Positions 4,725-6,742 of a stretch of DNA of 6,742 nucleotides are shown one piece after another; within the stretch, counting starts at the first letter, position 1, and each line of letters starts with the position of its first letter. The notes beneath the pieces were generated by a model, which was given only the letters and a program-made list of their open reading frames with translations, did no database searches and was not told where the DNA came from. The translations under genes and the position numbers were made by a program. The stretch spans positions 1 through 6,742 of the forward strand of contig JAHFTU010000074.1 of NCBI GenBank assembly GCA_023269295.1, given 5' to 3'. The DNA is from Candidatus Woesearchaeota archaeon (lineage in GTDB: Archaea > Nanobdellota > Nanobdellia > Woesearchaeales > UBA10216).

Positions 4725-4734
4725 CCTATAAATA
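4725..4734 (+). promoter_or_regulatory. TATA box for the paralogous membrane-anchored pair
   Basis: CCTATAAATA lies 24-33 bases upstream of the ATG at 4758, preceded by an A-rich AAAA. This indicates a leaderless or nearly leaderless mRNA for the operon 4758-6085, separate from the small 2-TM pair. Confidence 0.65.
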
Positions 4735-4757
4735 CGCAGCCGGTTGCCTTTTTTGAA

Positions 4758-5390
4758 ATGGCATTGCAGATTGCGGCAAGGAAGGGCGAAAGGAGGAAAG
4801 GAAGTAAGTTCTTCTCGTATTTTATGTGGGGCATTGTGCTTCTGGTCATTATTGGGTTCTTCTTTGAAGCTGTCGTGTCGTTTAACCCCTCAGGCCAGGG
4901 AGACACATTCAGGTATGCCGGCCTGACTTTTAAGCAGATGCGGCAGGGATTTTACGCTGCTGACTTGGATGGCAGGCTTCTTGAGTTTATTTACAGGCCA
5001 GAAGCCCTGTCTGACATTGAGGTTTCACCAGGCATAATTGACACTGTGACAGGGAGCAGGGCAGTTTACATAACTTACGCCTGGAACAATACTCTCACTC
5101 AGGGCATGGCTTTGCTGCAGTATGATGCGGGAAACATTCTGGAGTCCAAATACAGAACATTTGTGCAGCTTGCTTTTACAGGCGAGAATCCGCTGAACAT
5201 CTCTGCAGTAAGCTGCGCTAACGCAACAGAGTTTGTGCCTGTGGTGCTGATTCAGGCAGCAAACAGCACAGCCATAAGCGCGGATTCATCTAATCCCGGC
5301 TGTGTTGTGCTGAATGTATCCGGCAGCGTTGACCTGGCAAGGGTTTCTGACAGGTTCAAGTACGCGTTGCTGAAGGGGAATGAAAAATGA
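4758..5390 (+). CDS. Membrane-anchored extracytoplasmic protein, paralogue A
   Basis: Encodes 210 residues. A basic cytoplasmic N-terminus (RKGERRKGSK) is followed by one hydrophobic segment at about 19-41, with no obvious cleavage site, and then a domain of about 165 residues that should lie outside the membrane. The domain has alternating strand-like segments (TFRYAGLTF, LLEFIYRPEALSDIEV, AVYITYAW), a Cys pair at 153 and 182 that could form a disulphide, five N-x-S/T sequons (Asn110, 147, 155, 169, 186), and a final helix with VDLARVSDRFKYALLKG. The sequons fit archaeal N-glycosylation, which is inferred only. The layout and several motifs match the next gene, so the two look like diverged tandem duplicates. 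The family is not recognised. Confidence 0.85.
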   Translation: MALQIAARKGERRKGSKFFSYFMWGIVLLVIIGFFFEAVVSFNPSGQGDTFRYAGLTFKQMRQGFYAADLDGRLLEFIYRPEALSDIEVSPGIIDTVTGSRAVYITYAWNNTLTQGMALLQYDAGNILESKYRTFVQLAFTGENPLNISAVSCANATEFVPVVLIQAANSTAISADSSNPGCVVLNVSGSVDLARVSDRFKYALLKGNEK

Positions 5391-6085
5391 CGGCTGAAAA
5401 AGCAGGCAGTGTAACAGCACAGCAGCCAGACAACCCTGCATCAGAGAAGCACAACCCGCACCATCACGAGAAGGCAATCATAAAGGCCATTGTAATTGTT
5501 GCTGTGGTGGTTGTCATCGGCTTTCTCATGGCATCATTCGTGACCAGGGAGTTCAAGGGCGGCCCGGCAAAAAAGCCTGACCTCAGGTACTACAACGGCT
5601 TTGAGTTCGCAAAAGTAACGCTTGCCAACGGCACCAGGTGGTCAACAGAGTGGAAAAGGGCTGACGGCCAGTCGTTCCTTCTGGAATTCATTCACCCGCC
5701 CTGGGAAGTTGAGAACATAAGCGTAACTGGCAAGTATGACAGGCGGTTCGAACTGGCCGGGGTGTTCATAACATTCGACCCTCCTGACAACATGAGCAGG
5801 CAGAACTCCTTCCTGTTCCTCGCAAGCGCTGACTTGACTAGCAAGCTAGTGAACGTTTTTGACAGGAAAGTATTTGCTGCTTGCACGGCCAATGTCACAG
5901 CAGCGTGCGAAACGCGCCCAATAATAACCTGTTCTACAAACGCGTCAGTAATTTACCTGAAGACTTCCAAAGACCCCGGAATCTCTCTTGATGGAAACTG
6001 CGCGACAATCCAGGGCTATCAGGAGGGCATCACCAAGGCAGCCGACAAGGCCTTGTATCAGTGGCTTGGCATAATCAGAAAATAA
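5387..6085 (+). CDS. Membrane-anchored extracytoplasmic protein, paralogue B
   Basis: Encodes 232 residues. The hydrophilic N-terminus contains a His cluster (PHHHE, 24-28). One membrane segment follows at about 31-52 (IIKAIVIVAVVVVIGFLMAS), then an outside domain that parallels paralogue A: RYYNGFEF versus RYAGLTF, FLLEFIHPPWEVENISV versus LLEFIYRPEALSDIEV, VFITF versus VYITY, and a GNCATIQG end strand versus GCVVLNVSG followed by a terminal helix. Cys182 and Cys205 correspond to the pair in A; an additional pair, Cys166 and Cys174, is unique to B. There are five sequons (Asn81, 110, 135, 169, 185). It overlaps A by ATGA, with an AGGGG site 8 bases before the start, so the pair is coupled and may form a heteromer. 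Function unknown. Confidence 0.85.
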   Translation: MTAEKAGSVTAQQPDNPASEKHNPHHHEKAIIKAIVIVAVVVVIGFLMASFVTREFKGGPAKKPDLRYYNGFEFAKVTLANGTRWSTEWKRADGQSFLLEFIHPPWEVENISVTGKYDRRFELAGVFITFDPPDNMSRQNSFLFLASADLTSKLVNVFDRKVFAACTANVTAACETRPIITCSTNASVIYLKTSKDPGISLDGNCATIQGYQEGITKAADKALYQWLGIIRK

Positions 6086-6128
6086 AAGGTCTTAGGGAAT
6101 AACAGTTTGGCGAAGCTGTAGTTAGGAG

Positions 6129-6569
6129 TTAGCGGACAGTTTGGTACTGGCGACTCCCTTGCATTATTTCTGAAACAGAGGCGACCGCATGTTCAAGTTC
6201 CTTCCCAACTCCTATGCTTAGGAAGTTAAGGCAGCTGGAAAGTGTTGACATGGTTGCCGCATATTTAGAAATTGAAGTTGGAACAATGTAACTAAGTTTT
6301 TTAAACGTCTCAGGAGTTGCTGTGCTTATTTGCCTGAAAATAGCATTTGCAAGGAAGACTATCCCAGACAGCTTTACACTAGTCTTAAGATAGAAGAGTT
6401 TGATGCAGTAAGATGTTTCATCATCTGCTAGTATCAGCTCATTATCATACGCTGCAAAGTACTCCCTTGCCTCCTTAACAAAGTAGTCAATATTCCCTGC
6501 GATTATTTCTGCGCCAATGAAATCCGGATCTTCTGAAACACTGTTTACCAAGTCACGCAAATCAGCCAT
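6129..6569 (-). CDS. Hypothetical protein, partner of the CARF-like gene
   Basis: Not recognised. The 146-residue product has an acidic N-terminal half (LRDLVNSVSEDPDFIGAEII, then a DYFVKEAREYFAAYDNELIL segment and an ADDETS turn). A more hydrophobic middle follows (KLSGIVFLANAIFRQIS, about 69-85), probably a buried helix rather than a membrane span. A Ser/Thr-rich helical C-terminus ends in EIMQGSRQYQTVR. The ATG at 6567-6569 lies 6 bases after the stop of the upstream gene. A TTG at 6573-6575, in frame and two residues earlier, sits 6 bases from a GGAG and is an equally possible start. The tight spacing makes an operon with the upstream CARF-like gene near certain. The 3' end converges on the membrane protein operon. 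Confidence 0.72.
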   Translation of the reverse strand: MADLRDLVNSVSEDPDFIGAEIIAGNIDYFVKEAREYFAAYDNELILADDETSYCIKLFYLKTSVKLSGIVFLANAIFRQISTATPETFKKLSYIVPTSISKYAATMSTLSSCLNFLSIGVGKELEHAVASVSEIMQGSRQYQTVR

Positions 6570-6575
6570 AAACAA

Positions 6576-6742
6576 TCACAGCTCCTTTGCCCCTGCTTCC
6601 GAAGGGACAACAAACCTGATGCCCATGCCCAGGTGCTGCAGCGCTGTTATCAGCGCCATGTGCACGTTTCCAGGGCCGGATGCAATGTTGACAGCCACTT
6701 CAATGTCTGATATTTTGCCATCCAGCGCTTTCTTAATCCTTT
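6576..6742 (-). CDS. C-terminal part of a CARF-like/Rossmann-like protein (runs off edge)
   Basis: The open minus-strand frame enters from the window edge and ends with TGA at 6576-6578, giving the last 54 residues. It contains a helix (RIKKALDGK), a strand (DIEVAVNIASGPGN) and a helix (VHMALITALQHLG), then a strand (MGIRFVVPSE) and a short tail. The strand ending in N-I-x-S-G-x-G-N followed by a small-residue helix resembles the core motif of CARF ligand-binding domains, including the DUF6293/HFX_2341 type linked to CRISPR-associated and other stress regulators, which sense nucleotide second messengers. That similarity is judged by eye over a short segment, so other Rossmann-like proteins are possible. 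The protein stops right after the domain, so any effector domain must lie N-terminal, outside the window. Confidence 0.6.
   Translation of the reverse strand, partial: RIKKALDGKISDIEVAVNIASGPGNVHMALITALQHLGMGIRFVVPSEAGAKEL
6582..6588 (-). promoter_or_regulatory. Ribosome binding site inside the CARF-like gene end
   Basis: On the minus strand this reads AAAGGAG, within the last codons of the upstream gene. It is 6 bases from the in-frame TTG at 6573-6575 and 12 bases from the ATG at 6567-6569, so spacing favours TTG while codon preference favours ATG. Confidence 0.45.

Overview
The window looks like a piece of an archaeal chromosome, probably from a small-genome DPANN-type lineage; Woesearchaeota or Pacearchaeota are my guess from the overall look of the small proteins, not something proven here. 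The archaeal assignment rests on a transcription factor E gene (TFE, the TFIIE-alpha homologue), a tRNA gene interrupted at the archaeal intron position 37/38, AT-rich TATA elements about 25-35 bases before several starts, leaderless or near-leaderless genes, and GAGGTG-type ribosome binding sites.

Layout, left to right. Bases 1-567 hold an unrecognised ORF that is open at the window edge. It converges on, and overlaps by 41 bases, a minus-strand cutA gene (527-841). A divergent promoter region (about 860-940) separates cutA from a rightward pair: a 52-residue double-CxxC zinc protein (941-1099) and, 2 bases later, an alpha/beta hydrolase with an intact Ser-Asp-His set (1102-1959). Immediately after comes a TATA box and a tRNA-Thr(CGU) gene with a 48-base intron (1995-2115). 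Its D and T loops both depart from the usual consensus. A 2-TM protein flanked by CxxC motifs follows (2234-2479), with a small hairpin just ahead of its ribosome binding site.

The longest gene-free stretch (2480-2744, 265 bases) is not empty. It has a TATA-like element, an uninterrupted 15-pair stem whose four G-U pairs make it specific to the plus-strand RNA, and a T-rich hairpin tract. This is either a small structured RNA or a long structured leader of TFE. TFE (2745-3311) is followed 16 bases later by a 268-residue protein of unknown function (3328-4134).

A strong TATA box then drives two small, translationally coupled 2-TM membrane proteins (4272-4514 and 4511-4708). Another drives two coupled, membrane-anchored, sequon-rich proteins (4758-5390 and 5387-6085) that appear to be diverged paralogues with extracytoplasmic domains. 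The right edge carries a leftward operon. The end of a gene with a CARF-like or Rossmann-like core (6576 to edge) is followed after 6 bases by a 146-residue unknown protein (6129-6569).

No insertion sequence, CRISPR array, integrase, rRNA or broken gene was seen. The most unusual items are the atypical intron-bearing tRNA-Thr, the structured element upstream of TFE, the paired extracytoplasmic proteins and the CARF-like operon at the edge.
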